Positions 40,326 to 48,991 are shown, numbered from the stretch's first letter. The stretch: DNA of 64,000 bases from DASSUW01 sp963792385 (GCA_963792385.1 CAWBVZ010000012.1:620001-684000), one strand, 5' to 3'. Translations and numbers: made by a program. Notes: generated by a model not told the origin, from the sequence alone.

Positions 40326-41273
40326 ATGAGGTACCGCGATCGCCTTCCTCAGCTTGACGGCGACCTGTTCCTGACCGACGGCGGCATCGAGACCGTGTTG
40401 ATCTTCCACGAGGGCCTCGAACTGCCGGCCTTCGCGGCGTTCGACCTGCTCAAGGACGACGAAGGCACGCAGGCGCTGCGGCGGTACTACGAGCCATACG
40501 CGCAGCTCGCGCGCGACCGGCAACTCGGCTTCGTGCTGGAGAGCCCGACCTGGCGGGCGAGTCCGCGCTGGGCCGCCGAGCTGGGCTATTCGGAGCAGGA
40601 GCTCGACCAGCTGAATCGCAAGGCGATCGCGCTCATGGAAGAGCTCCGGGAGGCGTACGAATCAGGCGGCAGACCCGTCGTCATCAGCGGCTGCGTGGGA
40701 CCGCAGGACGACGGCTACCGGGCGTCGGAGGCGCTGTCGGCCGACACGGCGCACGCGTATCACGCGGTGCAGATCTCCACCTTCGCCGACACCGCGGCCG
40801 ACATGGTCACCGCGATCACGATGACCTACGCCGACGAGGCGATCGGCGTCAGCCGAGCCGCGAGCGACGCCGGTCTGCCGGTGGCGATCTCGTTCACGCT
40901 CGAGACCGACGGACGCCTGCCGAGCGGCCAGGCGCTCGGCGACGCGATCCAGCAGGTCGACGACGACGCGACCGCCTCGCCGCCGGCGTACTACATGATC
41001 AACTGCGCGCATCCGACCCACTTCGAGCACGCGCTCGCGAACGGCGAAGCCTGGGCGGAGCGGATCCGCGGCCTGCGCGCCAACGCCTCCATCAAGAGCC
41101 ACGCCGAGCTCGACGAGGCCACCGAGCTCGATACGGGCGATCCTGCCGACCTCGGCGTGCGCTACGCGGACCTGAGAACGAGGCTTCCGCGGCTCAACGT
41201 GCTCGGTGGGTGCTGCGGCACCGATCATCGCCACGTCGCCGCCATCTGCGGCGCCTGGCTGCGCCACCGCTAA
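40326..41273 (+). CDS. homocysteine S-methyltransferase family protein
   Basis: 315 residues from the ATG at 40326 with AGGAGGG upstream. The Pfam S-methyl_trans barrel is clear: FLTDGGIETVLIFHEGLELPAFAAFDLL at the start, ESPTWRASPRW, SGCVGPQDDGY, SFTLETDGRLPSG, and the zinc-binding cysteines in YYMINCAHPTHFEHAL and LGGCCGTDHRHVAAI (one plus two Cys). Members transfer a methyl group from S-methylmethionine or another donor to homocysteine. The next plus-strand gene is a MetE-C-type enzyme, so both may serve methyl-group or sulfur-compound metabolism. Its end overlaps a small convergent gene by 4 bp. Confidence 0.92.
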   Translation: MRYRDRLPQLDGDLFLTDGGIETVLIFHEGLELPAFAAFDLLKDDEGTQALRRYYEPYAQLARDRQLGFVLESPTWRASPRWAAELGYSEQELDQLNRKAIALMEELREAYESGGRPVVISGCVGPQDDGYRASEALSADTAHAYHAVQISTFADTAADMVTAITMTYADEAIGVSRAASDAGLPVAISFTLETDGRLPSGQALGDAIQQVDDDATASPPAYYMINCAHPTHFEHALANGEAWAERIRGLRANASIKSHAELDEATELDTGDPADLGVRYADLRTRLPRLNVLGGCCGTDHRHVAAICGAWLRHR

Positions 41274-41521
41274 CCGGGCTCGACGACCTCGATCGTGACG
41301 CGGACGCTCGACAACTCGAAGCGCTCCGATGGAGAGCGGCCGTCGCTGAGCGCCTCGGCGGCGCCGTCCTCGAACATCTCGCGGATCTTGATGCCGAGGT
41401 CGTCCCGGAAGCTGTCATCCGCGCCGATCACGATCCGTTCGCCTGCGTAGACGCCCCAAGCGCCGGTCGTCTCGATCACTTGAAGCCGGCCCTCGATCTC
41501 AAGCTTCCGCGTGGCGGTCAT
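41270..41521 (-). CDS. small conserved hypothetical protein
   Basis: 83 residues from the ATG at 41521: MTATRKLEIEGRLQVIETTGAWGVYAGERIVIGADDSFRDDLGIKIREMFEDGAAEALSDGRSPSERFELSSVRVTIEVVEPG. It reads as an alpha-beta protein with no signal peptide; the strand pattern KLEIEGRLQVIE, AWGVYAGERIVIG and VRVTIEV suggests a small barrel or ferredoxin-like fold. I do not recognise the family. GAGAAT ends seven bases before the ATG, a leaderless-type promoter. It lies between two methyltransferase genes and diverges from the MetE-like gene. Confidence 0.7.
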   Translation of the reverse strand: MTATRKLEIEGRLQVIETTGAWGVYAGERIVIGADDSFRDDLGIKIREMFEDGAAEALSDGRSPSERFELSSVRVTIEVVEPG

Positions 41522-41614
41522 GGCGTCGATTCTCCCACGAACGACGACCCCGCGCTCAGAGATTTTCCTCAATCAGAACCGCGGTTTTCGCGCTGCGCGT
41601 CTGGGCCGGAGTCG

Positions 41615-41620
41615 TAGGCT
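41615..41620 (+). promoter_or_regulatory. -10 element for leaderless MetE-like gene
   Basis: TAGGCT is followed by seven bases and the GTG at 41628. No Shine-Dalgarno precedes that start, consistent with a leaderless transcript. Confidence 0.5.
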
Positions 41621-41627
41621 TGGCTCC

Positions 41628-42650
41628 GTGCTTCTACCTACCACCGTCATCGGCAGCTACCCGCAGCCGGACTGGCTGATCGACCGCGAGAAGCTGCGCG
41701 GCTCACTTCCCCCGCGTGTGCGCGCGCGCGAGCTGTGGCGCGTCGAGGAGTCCTATCTCGCCCAGGCCCAGGACGACGCCACCGCGCTCGCCATCGCCGA
41801 CCAGGAACGCGCGGGTCTCGACATCGTCACGGACGGGGAGATCCGCCGTGAGAGCTACTCCAACCGGTTCGCGACCGCGCTCGAGGGGCTCGACATCGAC
41901 AACCCGGCGATGGTCCCAGGCCGCGCCGGAGGCGAGAACGCGGTGCCGCGCGTGGTCGGCCCGGTGCGGCGCACGCGGCCCGTCGAAGTGGACGACCTCC
42001 GCTTCCTGCGCAGCCGCACGGACCGGACGATCAAGATCACGCTTCCGGGGCCGTTCACGATGAGCCAGCAGGCCTACAACGAGGCGTACGACGACGAGGC
42101 CGAGCTGGCGATGGACTTCGCCGCGGCGGTGAACGAGGAGATCCGCGACCTGTTCGCCGCCGGCGCCGACATCGTCCAGATCGACGAGCCGTGGCTGCAG
42201 TCGCGGGCCGACAAGGCGCGGGAGTTCGCGCTGCCGGCGATCGACCGCGCCTTCGCGGGAGTCTCGGGCACGACCGCGCTGCACACGTGCTTCGGCTACG
42301 CCCACGTCGTCCACGACCGGCCGCCGGGCTATCCCTTCCTAGCCGAGCTCGCGGGCTGCGCCGCGGACGTCCTGGCGATCGAGGCCGCACAGCCGCGGCT
42401 CGACCCCGCGGTCCTCGCGCCGCTCGCGGAGAAGACGGTGATCGTCGGCGTGCTCGACCTCGCGGACGAGCAGGCGGAGACGCCCGAGCAGGTGGCGGAG
42501 CGGATCGAGGCCGTGCTGCGCGTGATCCCGCCCGAACGCCTGCAGGTCGGCCCCGACTGCGGCATGAAGTACCTCTCGCGCGACCTCGCGTTCGCCAAGC
42601 TGCGAGCGCTCGTCGAGGGCGCGCGGATCGTCCGCGAGCGGCTCAGCTAG
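41628..42650 (+). CDS. cobalamin-independent methionine synthase-like protein (MetE C-terminal domain)
   Basis: 340 residues from a GTG at 41628. It corresponds to the catalytic C-terminal barrel of MetE only: TTVIGSYPQPDWLIDREKLRG at the start, TDGEIRRESYSNRF, KITLPGPFTMSQQAYNEAY, DIVQIDEPWLQSRAD. The four zinc ligands are in place: His and Cys in LHTCFGYAH, Glu in LAIEAAQPRLD, and Cys in VGPDCGMKYLSR. The length suits the short archaeal-type or MetE-like enzymes that use a corrinoid protein or another methyl donor instead of folate. The methyl donor is not evident. A large inverted repeat follows the gene. Confidence 0.9.
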   Translation: MLLPTTVIGSYPQPDWLIDREKLRGSLPPRVRARELWRVEESYLAQAQDDATALAIADQERAGLDIVTDGEIRRESYSNRFATALEGLDIDNPAMVPGRAGGENAVPRVVGPVRRTRPVEVDDLRFLRSRTDRTIKITLPGPFTMSQQAYNEAYDDEAELAMDFAAAVNEEIRDLFAAGADIVQIDEPWLQSRADKAREFALPAIDRAFAGVSGTTALHTCFGYAHVVHDRPPGYPFLAELAGCAADVLAIEAAQPRLDPAVLAPLAEKTVIVGVLDLADEQAETPEQVAERIEAVLRVIPPERLQVGPDCGMKYLSRDLAFAKLRALVEGARIVRERLS

Positions 42651-42658
42651 GCGCGCGG

Positions 42659-42802
42659 GAACGTCAACTGCGGCATTAATGGAGTGAGTTCGGCGGGGGT
42701 GTGGCCACTTGGGGGCAATAGTTACCCCCAACTCGCCACACCCCGCGACGAAGGCATGCGCCGCGCCCGATCCCGCTTCCTTTAATGCCGCAGTTGACGT
42801 TC
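42659..42802. repeat. 144-bp nested inverted repeat between convergent genes
   Basis: The outer arms are perfect over 20 bp: AACGTCAACTGCGGCATTAA (42660-42679) and its reverse complement (42782-42801), extending to about 25 bp with one mismatch. Inside are further complementary segments: GGGGTGTGGC (left) with GCCACACCCC (right), and TTGGGGG with CCCCCAA near the centre (about 42709-42731). The whole element fills the gap between the MetE-like gene and the deacetylase gene. No ORF of note lies in it. It could be a miniature inverted-repeat element or a large two-way terminator. Confidence 0.75.
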
Positions 42803-42824
42803 GCCGGCGCTGCCGCCGCCGTCC

Positions 42825-43607
42825 TCACGTGCCGCGAAGCGACGCGGCCACGTCGCGGCACGGCGCGCACCACACCGAGCCGGCGTCGACGAGCTCGCGC
42901 ACGCGCTGGAGCACGCCGCGAAGGACCGCGAAGTGGTCGTCGGGCTCCGACAGGAACGGGTGGAACAGCAGCGCCAGAAAGTCGCCATCGCGAGCGGCCA
43001 CCTCCAGCGCCGCGTCGACCTCGGCGCCGAGCCGCGAAGGCGACAGCGCCTCGTCCGAGCCGAGGAAGCGCTCGCGCAGGCCGCCGAAGTGCGGCAGGTA
43101 GTGGAAGGCGTCGATCAACGGCCAGCGGAACGGCAGCACAACGATCCCGTCACGCGTGTCGACCGCCTCGCCCGCGGGCGAGCAGTACGTGAAGCCGAGC
43201 TCACCGAGCACGCTCGTCGAGGCAGGCGTGAGCTCGCCGCCCGGCGGGCGAAAGCCCGCGGGCCGCAGCCCGAGGTCACCGAGGGCCCGGACGCCGCGCT
43301 CCAGCAGCTCGCGCTCGTCGTCCGCCTCGAGCTCGGACCAGGTTTCGTGGCACCAGCCGTGGTAGGCCACCTCGTGGCCGGCGTCCGCGAGCGCGCGCAG
43401 CGCCTCGGGATACAGCTCGGCGTTGAGGCCCTCGACGAAGAACGTGGCCTGCAGGCCGGTCTCCTCGAGGAGGTCGATGATCCGGGGCAGGACCTGCGTG
43501 ACGGTGAAGTGCTCGCCGAGCGGCTCGCCCTCCGGCCACTCGCCGCGCGCGAGCGCGGTGACCTCCCCGAGGTTGTCGAAGGTCACGCTGACCGTGGCGC
43601 GGCTCAC
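42825..43607 (-). CDS. polysaccharide deacetylase-fold hydrolase (NodB superfamily, cytoplasmic)
   Basis: 260 residues from a GTG at 43607. There is no signal peptide. NodB-fold motifs are VSVTFDNLGEVTALARGEWPEG (FDN in place of TFDD), LLEETGLQATFFVEGLNAELYPEALRALADAGHEVAYHGWCHETW (metal His pair in HGWCHE) and LRPAGFRPPGGELTPAS (arginine motif). The cytoplasmic, unsignalled form with HGW is like PuuE-type allantoinases and imidases, so an amide- or imide-hydrolysing role is more likely than sugar deacetylation. It is 16 bp downstream of the intradiol dioxygenase gene and is the last gene of the catabolic operon. Confidence 0.85.
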   Translation of the reverse strand: MSRATVSVTFDNLGEVTALARGEWPEGEPLGEHFTVTQVLPRIIDLLEETGLQATFFVEGLNAELYPEALRALADAGHEVAYHGWCHETWSELEADDERELLERGVRALGDLGLRPAGFRPPGGELTPASTSVLGELGFTYCSPAGEAVDTRDGIVVLPFRWPLIDAFHYLPHFGGLRERFLGSDEALSPSRLGAEVDAALEVAARDGDFLALLFHPFLSEPDDHFAVLRGVLQRVRELVDAGSVWCAPCRDVAASLRGT

Positions 43608-43623
43608 TCCGCCGCGAACCGGC

Positions 43624-44406
43624 TCAAGCGGCCGGCCGCAGGACGATGTCGAAGGGGCAGACCAGGTGGTCGCCCTCCGGCTCGACGGGTCGCACGAGCG
43701 CGGGCTTGACCGCGCCGATCGTGTCGTTCTCGAGGTACGGGTCGTCGGGGAAGAAGACCTGCGTGATCAGCGGGTGGTGCCCGGGTGCCGTGACCTTGAA
43801 GTGGATGTGGGCCGGGCGCCAGGGATGCTGGCCGACCGTCTCGAGGTAGCGGCCGACCGGGCCGTCGACCGGAACCGTGTAGGGCTTCGGCAGCATCGTC
43901 TGGAACTCGTACGCGCCGCTCTCGTCCTCGACGCGCCAGCGCCCGCGGAAGTTGTACTCCGGCTGCCGCTCATCCCAGATGTCGTAGCCGCCGTTCGGGC
44001 CGGTCTGCCAGATGTCGATCGCGGCGTCGGGCAGCGGCGTGCCGTCTGTCGAGGTCACCGAGCCGCGCACGAACAGGACGTCGGCGTCACCCATGCCCTC
44101 GTAGTCCTCGTACACCCGCACCGGCTTCTCGCGCCACGGCGGATCGTCGACGTACAGCGGCCCCTCGACGTCGCTGGCCGTGGCACCGGAGTCGTCGCCG
44201 CCGTGCTCCATCGTGTCGACCAGCACCGACGTGCGCGTGACGTCGGAGAGCAGGACGAACTCGTCAGCGCGGCCGACCTCGGTGAGGAACGCGAGCACTG
44301 CGTGCCATTCCTGCTCGGTGACCTCGTGCCGTTCGAGCACTTCGTGGAGCGCAGACAGCGCGTCGTTGACGACGCTCGCCACGCGATCGGTGTCGACCTT
44401 GCTCAT
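43624..44406 (-). CDS. intradiol ring-cleavage dioxygenase (catechol 1,2-dioxygenase type)
   Basis: 260 residues from the ATG at 44406, which overlaps the preceding amidohydrolase stop as ATGA. The N-terminal helical dimerisation domain (about 1-90) has LTEVGRADEFVLLSDVTRTSVLVDTM. The catalytic domain carries SDVEGPLYV, FVRGSVTSTDGTPLPDAAIDIWQTGPNGGYD, and the Fe(III) ligands: Tyr in the GGYDIW segment, Tyr in VGRYLETVG, and two His in RPAHIHFKVTAPGHHPLITQVF. The enzyme opens an ortho-dihydroxylated ring between the hydroxyls. It is placed after an amidohydrolase/amidase set in one operon, suggesting ring cleavage after deamination or deamidation. The ring substrate may be hydroxyquinol or catechol-like. 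Confidence 0.93.
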   Translation of the reverse strand: MSKVDTDRVASVVNDALSALHEVLERHEVTEQEWHAVLAFLTEVGRADEFVLLSDVTRTSVLVDTMEHGGDDSGATASDVEGPLYVDDPPWREKPVRVYEDYEGMGDADVLFVRGSVTSTDGTPLPDAAIDIWQTGPNGGYDIWDERQPEYNFRGRWRVEDESGAYEFQTMLPKPYTVPVDGPVGRYLETVGQHPWRPAHIHFKVTAPGHHPLITQVFFPDDPYLENDTIGAVKPALVRPVEPEGDHLVCPFDIVLRPAA

Positions 44407-45860
44407 CGCTTCCATTGCGCCGCTCCCGCGTCCCACTCGGTGTACTGGTACGGATTCTCGAGCACACTCTGCTCGGGGATCTCCGGGTGCATGCCGCTTG
44501 TCCACACCTCGTCTCCGAGCTCTCGCTGCGCGAACTCGACGGTCTCCTCGACCGCCCGGCGCGCCTGCTCGAGGTCGATGCCCACCAGCCTACCGTCGTG
44601 CTTGACCACGCGGCCGTTGACGATCACGGTGTGCACGTCCCCGCGCTGCGCCTGGAAGGCGACGTGGCCGTAGGGGTGCAGGATCGGGAACATGACCGGC
44701 GAGTGCTCGTTCTTGACGAGCACGACGTCGGCCTTCTTCCCCACCTCGAGGCTGCCGATCAGGGCGTCCATCCCCAGCGCCTTGCTGCCGCCGCGCGTCG
44801 CCCAATCGACGACTTGCTCACTGCGCAGATGGTGGTTGGTGACCGTCTCCTGCTTGGCGTGCGCCTCGAGGTGCTCGCGCGAACGGTCCGCGCCGAGCGT
44901 CGTTCGCATCGCGCAGAAGAGGTCGCCGCTCCACCACACGCTCGTGTCCATCGACAGCGAGACCGGGATGTCGTGCTTGCGCAGCTGCCAGGTGGGCGGG
45001 TAGCCCTGGCCGGCGCTCTGCTCGCTCTCGGTCGAGACCGACACGGAGCCGCCGGTCGCGGCGATCCGGTGGTAGGAGTCCTCGGTCAGGGTGGCGGCGT
45101 GGACGTAGATGTGCCCGGGCGCCATGCAGTCGTGCTCGTGCATCAGCTTGATGCCGTCGTCGTTCGTCGCACCCCACACGCCCGCGTGCGTCGTCACGGG
45201 CACGCCGAGCTCGCGCGCGACCTTGAACGCCTCCTGCTCCGGGAACGCCGGGTCTCCCGTCACGTCGAACGCCATCTGGAAGCCGAGCATGTCGTCCGTG
45301 GAGCCGAAGCGACGTTCGACGAACGAGCGGAAGTCGGGTGAGGTGGCCCACTCCCACGGGCCCTGCTGGATGTTGCCGTAGGCGAGCACGAAGCGCCCGG
45401 GGACGGCCTGCAGGGCGTCGACGGCGGCGTCCGCGTGGTCGACGGTCTGCAGCCCGTGCGACCAGTCGACGGTCGTCGTGACCCCGGCCTCGAGCGACTC
45501 GATCGCGGACAGCAGGTTGCCGGCGTAGATGTCCTGCGGGCGGAAGATCTTGCCCCACTCCAGGTAGAAGAACACGAAGTACTGGGCCAGCGTCCAGTCG
45601 GCGCCGTACCCGCGCAACGCGGTCTGCCACATGTGCCGGTGCGTGTCGATCATGCCCGGCATCACGATGCCGCCCGAAGCGTCGATCTCGTGCGTGCCCT
45701 CCGGCACCTCGAGGTTCGGGTCGATTGCGGCGATCTTGTCGTCGACCACGAGCACGTCGGTGTCGCGCACGATGTCGTGGGCATCGTTCATGGTCAGCAC
45801 CGTGCCCCGGCGCAGGACGACCGGCCGGCCCGGCTCGATCGTGGCGGCGTCACTGCTCAT
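44403..45860 (-). CDS. amidohydrolase family protein (TrzN/AtzB/8-oxoguanine-deaminase-like)
   Basis: 485 residues; AAGGAG precedes the ATG at 45860. Metal-site motifs of the cytosine-deaminase/ATZ-TRZ group are present: GGIVMPGMIDTHRHMWQTALRGYGADWTLAQY (HxH), GVTTTVDWSHGLQT, VTTHAGVWGATNDDG (His), HIYVHAATLTEDSY (His) and SLSMDTSVWWSGDLFCAMR (Asp). The C-terminal ATRGGSKALGMDALIGSLEVGKKADVVLVK is standard for the family. It deaminates or dechlorinates N-heterocyclic rings; substrates in this group include guanine, 8-oxoguanine, triazines and related compounds. It is coupled to the intradiol dioxygenase gene and lies in an operon with an amidase. Confidence 0.9.
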   Translation of the reverse strand: MSSDAATIEPGRPVVLRRGTVLTMNDAHDIVRDTDVLVVDDKIAAIDPNLEVPEGTHEIDASGGIVMPGMIDTHRHMWQTALRGYGADWTLAQYFVFFYLEWGKIFRPQDIYAGNLLSAIESLEAGVTTTVDWSHGLQTVDHADAAVDALQAVPGRFVLAYGNIQQGPWEWATSPDFRSFVERRFGSTDDMLGFQMAFDVTGDPAFPEQEAFKVARELGVPVTTHAGVWGATNDDGIKLMHEHDCMAPGHIYVHAATLTEDSYHRIAATGGSVSVSTESEQSAGQGYPPTWQLRKHDIPVSLSMDTSVWWSGDLFCAMRTTLGADRSREHLEAHAKQETVTNHHLRSEQVVDWATRGGSKALGMDALIGSLEVGKKADVVLVKNEHSPVMFPILHPYGHVAFQAQRGDVHTVIVNGRVVKHDGRLVGIDLEQARRAVEETVEFAQRELGDEVWTSGMHPEIPEQSVLENPYQYTEWDAGAAQWKR

Positions 45861-45918
45861 TCGCGTGAACTCCTTCTCTGGATAGTCCCGGCACCTTTCC
45901 AAGTGGGTCCGGCCCGCG

Positions 45919-47331
45919 TCAAGGGGTGCTGATCTCCGGGCGCCCGCCGACGTCGAACGCCGCCTCGAACGCCGCTGCGATCCCCAGCAGGCGGCGCTCC
46001 TGCAGATGGTGCCCGACGAGCTGGATTCCCACCGGCAGGCCGTCGTCGGTGAAGCCGGCGGGGATCGAGATCGCCGGATGGCCGGTGACCGTGATCCGCG
46101 AACAGCTCCGCAGCCAGGTGGTGTAGTTGTCCATCGCGACGCCGTCGATCTCGCGGACCCATTCCTGCTCGACGGGGAAGGGGACGACCTGCACGACCGG
46201 CAGCGCGAGCACGTCGTAGTCCTGCATGAACGTGCGCGTTGCCGCGTAGACGCCGCCGCGGAGGCCGAGCGCGCGGGTGATCTCGGGGATTGTCAGCGCG
46301 AGGCCCTTGCGCATGTTCCAGACGATCGTGTCCTTGAGCTCACCGTCGTGCTCGTCGAGCAGCGCTGCGAAGGCCGAGAAGCCGAGCGCGCGGAGCGTGT
46401 CGAACACCTCGTCGGCGACGCGCAGGTCGGGCTCGGCGTCGGTGACCAGTGCGCCCTGGCCGGCGAGCTGGGCGCGGCGGGGTTCGAGCACGGCCGTGAC
46501 CGCGGGCTCGACGGGCAGGTCGATCAGAGAGCGGCTCCAGGCGATCCGCATCCCTTGCAGCGCGGCCGGGACCACCGGCGCCAGCGCGTCGGCCGGCGCG
46601 TCGACCGACTTCGGGTCGCGCGCATCACGCCCCGCGAGTGCGCCGAGCAGCAGCGCCGTGTCGTCGACGCTGCGCGCGATCGATCCGACCACGGCCAGCG
46701 AGGCCCACGGATCCGATAGCTCGTCGGCGTCCGCGATCCGGCCCGGCGAAGGGCGGATCCCTACGACGTTGCAGAACGACGCGGGGTTGCGCACGCTCGA
46801 CGCCAGGTCGGTTCCGTCCGCGAACGGGAGCATCCCGCACGCCACCGCGGCGGCCGCGCCGCCGCTGCTGCCGCCCGCGGTTCGCGCCAGGTCGTAGGGG
46901 TTGCGCGTCGCTCCGAAGACCCGGTTGAACGTCTGCGAGCCGGCGCCGAACTCGGGCGTGTTGGTCTTGCCGATGACGATCGCGCCCGCCCGCCGCAGAC
47001 GTTCCACGAACAAGCTGTCGGCGTCCGGGACGTGCTCGGAGAAGATCGTCGAGCCGTACGTGGTCCGCATCCCGGCCGTGTCCGCGAGGTCCTTGATCGC
47101 GATCGGGAGCCCGTGCAGCGGACCGATCGCGTCGCCGCGCGCGACCGCCTCGTCCGCCGCGCGCGCCGCCGAACGGGCGCCCTCCTCGTCAAGCGTGACG
47201 ATCGCGTTCAGTCGCGGGTTGACCTGCGCGATCCGGTCCAGGTGCGCCTCCATCACCTCGACGGACGCCAGCGATCCGTCGGCGATCGCGCCGGCCAGCC
47301 GTCGAGCGGCGGTCCAGCAGAGGTCGCTCAT
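45919..47331 (-). CDS. amidase (GatA/amidase-signature family)
   Basis: 470 residues. The amidase signature has the catalytic Lys in LHGLPIAIKDLADTAGM, the cis-Ser loop in ARTAGGSSGGAAAAVACGMLPFADGTDLASSVRNPASFCNVVGIRPSPGRI (the nucleophile Ser in the DLASSVR stretch), and the IGKTNTPEFGAGSQTFN block. DLASSV replaces the usual DxGGS, so the nucleophile loop deviates from the GatA consensus, though the Ser is kept. It hydrolyses carboxylic amides. The start ATG overlaps the upstream YtcJ-like stop (ATGA), and 58 bp separates it from the next amidohydrolase. A metabolic role beside that deaminase is more likely than tRNA amidation. Confidence 0.92.
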   Translation of the reverse strand: MSDLCWTAARRLAGAIADGSLASVEVMEAHLDRIAQVNPRLNAIVTLDEEGARSAARAADEAVARGDAIGPLHGLPIAIKDLADTAGMRTTYGSTIFSEHVPDADSLFVERLRRAGAIVIGKTNTPEFGAGSQTFNRVFGATRNPYDLARTAGGSSGGAAAAVACGMLPFADGTDLASSVRNPASFCNVVGIRPSPGRIADADELSDPWASLAVVGSIARSVDDTALLLGALAGRDARDPKSVDAPADALAPVVPAALQGMRIAWSRSLIDLPVEPAVTAVLEPRRAQLAGQGALVTDAEPDLRVADEVFDTLRALGFSAFAALLDEHDGELKDTIVWNMRKGLALTIPEITRALGLRGGVYAATRTFMQDYDVLALPVVQVVPFPVEQEWVREIDGVAMDNYTTWLRSCSRITVTGHPAISIPAGFTDDGLPVGIQLVGHHLQERRLLGIAAAFEAAFDVGGRPEISTP

Positions 47332-48941
47332 CCGAACACGACCCGGCCGTCGACCACGGTGAGCTCGACCGGGACCTGTGGCAGCTCGTCCGCCGGCACC
47401 TCGGCCGGGTCGGCGGCCAGCGCCGTGATGTCGGCCCGCAGGCCGGGCCGCAGCCGGCCGTAGACCGCGTCGTCACCGGCGACCGCCGCGGCGCACGTCG
47501 TATACCCGCGCAGGGCCTGCTCGGCGTCGAGCGCCTGACCGGGCAGGTAGGGCTCGTGCTCGGGCAGGCCCGGCGCGCGCCGCAGCTGTGCCCACGCCAT
47601 GCCGACGCGCGGGTCGAAGTCCGCCACCATCCAGTCCGATCCGAGCGGCAGCACGGCACCGCTCGCCGCCAGGTCCGCCGTGCGGAAGCCACGCTCGTAG
47701 CGACCCGGCGAGAGACCGTCGACCCACGAGCTCGGCGCCGCCGGCTCGTCGAGGCCCTCGATGTGCAACGGCTGCATCGACGCGGCCACGCCGAGGGCGG
47801 CGAAGCGGGGGAGATCCTGATCGGTCAGCGTCTCGATGTGCTCGACGCGATGCATGCCGCGCCGTGGCCGGCCCGCGGCCTCGTAGGCATCGAGCGCCCC
47901 GCGCACGGCACCATCGCCCACGGCGTGCGTGATCGCGCTGAAGCCCGCCTCCGTGAAGCGGCGCACGAGCGCGGCGTAGCGCCCCACATCAGGCCAGAAC
48001 GGTTTCGCGTTCACGCCGCCCGGACCTGGCTCGACGAGCCAGGCCGTACCCGACTCGAGCACACCGTCAAGGAAGAACTTCGCGGTCCCGGCGCGCCACA
48101 GCCGGCCATGCTCGGCGGCGAGACCGAGACGCCGCTCCACCTCTTCATCGTCGATCGCCGGCTCCTGGTGCATCGGCATCAGCAGCCGGACGGTCAGGTC
48201 GCCGCGCGCCTCGAGGGTGCGGCAGACGTCGAGCAACTCCGGATCGCCGACCATCACGTGCGCTCCGGTGAGACCGACCTGGTTGAAGCGGCGCAGCGTC
48301 GCGGCGAAGGCGTCGAGGGTCTCGGCCTCGGTCCACTTCGGCACGGCGGCGCGGACGAGGTTCATAGCGCCGGCTTCCAGCAACGCACCGGTCGGCCGCC
48401 CCTCGCCGTCGACGACGACTTCGGAGAACTCCGCAAACTCGCGCGCGCCGGTCACGCCCGCCAGCGACAGCGCGGCCGGGGTGGCGAGCGCCGTGTGCCC
48501 GTCGAAGAAGCCGAGCAGCGCCGGTGCGTCGCCGATCGCATCGGCGATCAGGTCGGCACGGATGCCCGAGGCGTAGAACGGCTCGTACCCCACACTGTGG
48601 CCGAGCACCCAGGCGTCCGGGCCGCAGCGCCGGCGCTCGGCGGCGAGCCGCTCGCGGACCTCGTCAAGCGTCGTGGCCGAGCCCAGGTCGACGCCCCGCG
48701 TGGCGACCGTCCCCCAGAACGGGTGGATGTGGCTGTCGACGAGGCCGGGAACCACCACGAGACCACGCCCGTCGATCACGCGAGTGCGCTGCCCGACATG
48801 CCGCTTCACGTCGGCGTCGGAACCGACGGCGACGAGCACACCGTCGCGCCAGGCGAGTGCGCTCGCGTTCGGCTGCGCCTCGTCGAGCGTGCGGACTCGT
48901 GCGCCGACGAGCGCGGTGTCGGCTCCACTGCTGTGCGCCAT
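47328..48941 (-). CDS. amidohydrolase family 3 protein (YtcJ-like)
   Basis: 537 residues from the ATG at 48941; a GTG at 48959 would add six. Family traits: ALVGARVRTLDEAQPNASALAWRDGVLVAVGSDAD, GLVVVPGLVDSHIHPFWGTVATRGVDLGSA (HIH metal pair), FDGHTALATPAAL, KFFLDGVLESGTAWLVEPG, AITHAVGDGAVRGALDAYE, RVEHIETLTDQDLPRFAALGVAASMQPLH, and LPLGSDWMVADFDPRVGMAWA (late Asp). It hydrolyses amide-, N-formyl- or hydantoin-like bonds; the substrate is unknown. It is coupled by ATGA to the amidase downstream and begins the operon that ends with the deacetylase-fold hydrolase. Confidence 0.88.
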   Translation of the reverse strand: MAHSSGADTALVGARVRTLDEAQPNASALAWRDGVLVAVGSDADVKRHVGQRTRVIDGRGLVVVPGLVDSHIHPFWGTVATRGVDLGSATTLDEVRERLAAERRRCGPDAWVLGHSVGYEPFYASGIRADLIADAIGDAPALLGFFDGHTALATPAALSLAGVTGAREFAEFSEVVVDGEGRPTGALLEAGAMNLVRAAVPKWTEAETLDAFAATLRRFNQVGLTGAHVMVGDPELLDVCRTLEARGDLTVRLLMPMHQEPAIDDEEVERRLGLAAEHGRLWRAGTAKFFLDGVLESGTAWLVEPGPGGVNAKPFWPDVGRYAALVRRFTEAGFSAITHAVGDGAVRGALDAYEAAGRPRRGMHRVEHIETLTDQDLPRFAALGVAASMQPLHIEGLDEPAAPSSWVDGLSPGRYERGFRTADLAASGAVLPLGSDWMVADFDPRVGMAWAQLRRAPGLPEHEPYLPGQALDAEQALRGYTTCAAAVAGDDAVYGRLRPGLRADITALAADPAEVPADELPQVPVELTVVDGRVVFG

Positions 48942-48991
48942 CTCCGGGAACCATTGCACCGACGCGGGTCACGCCGCGCGCAAGCGGACGA

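Noticed and set aside
42659..42802. Insertion sequence
   Set aside because: Inverted ends are present but there is no transposase ORF and no visible target duplication; reported as a repeat only.
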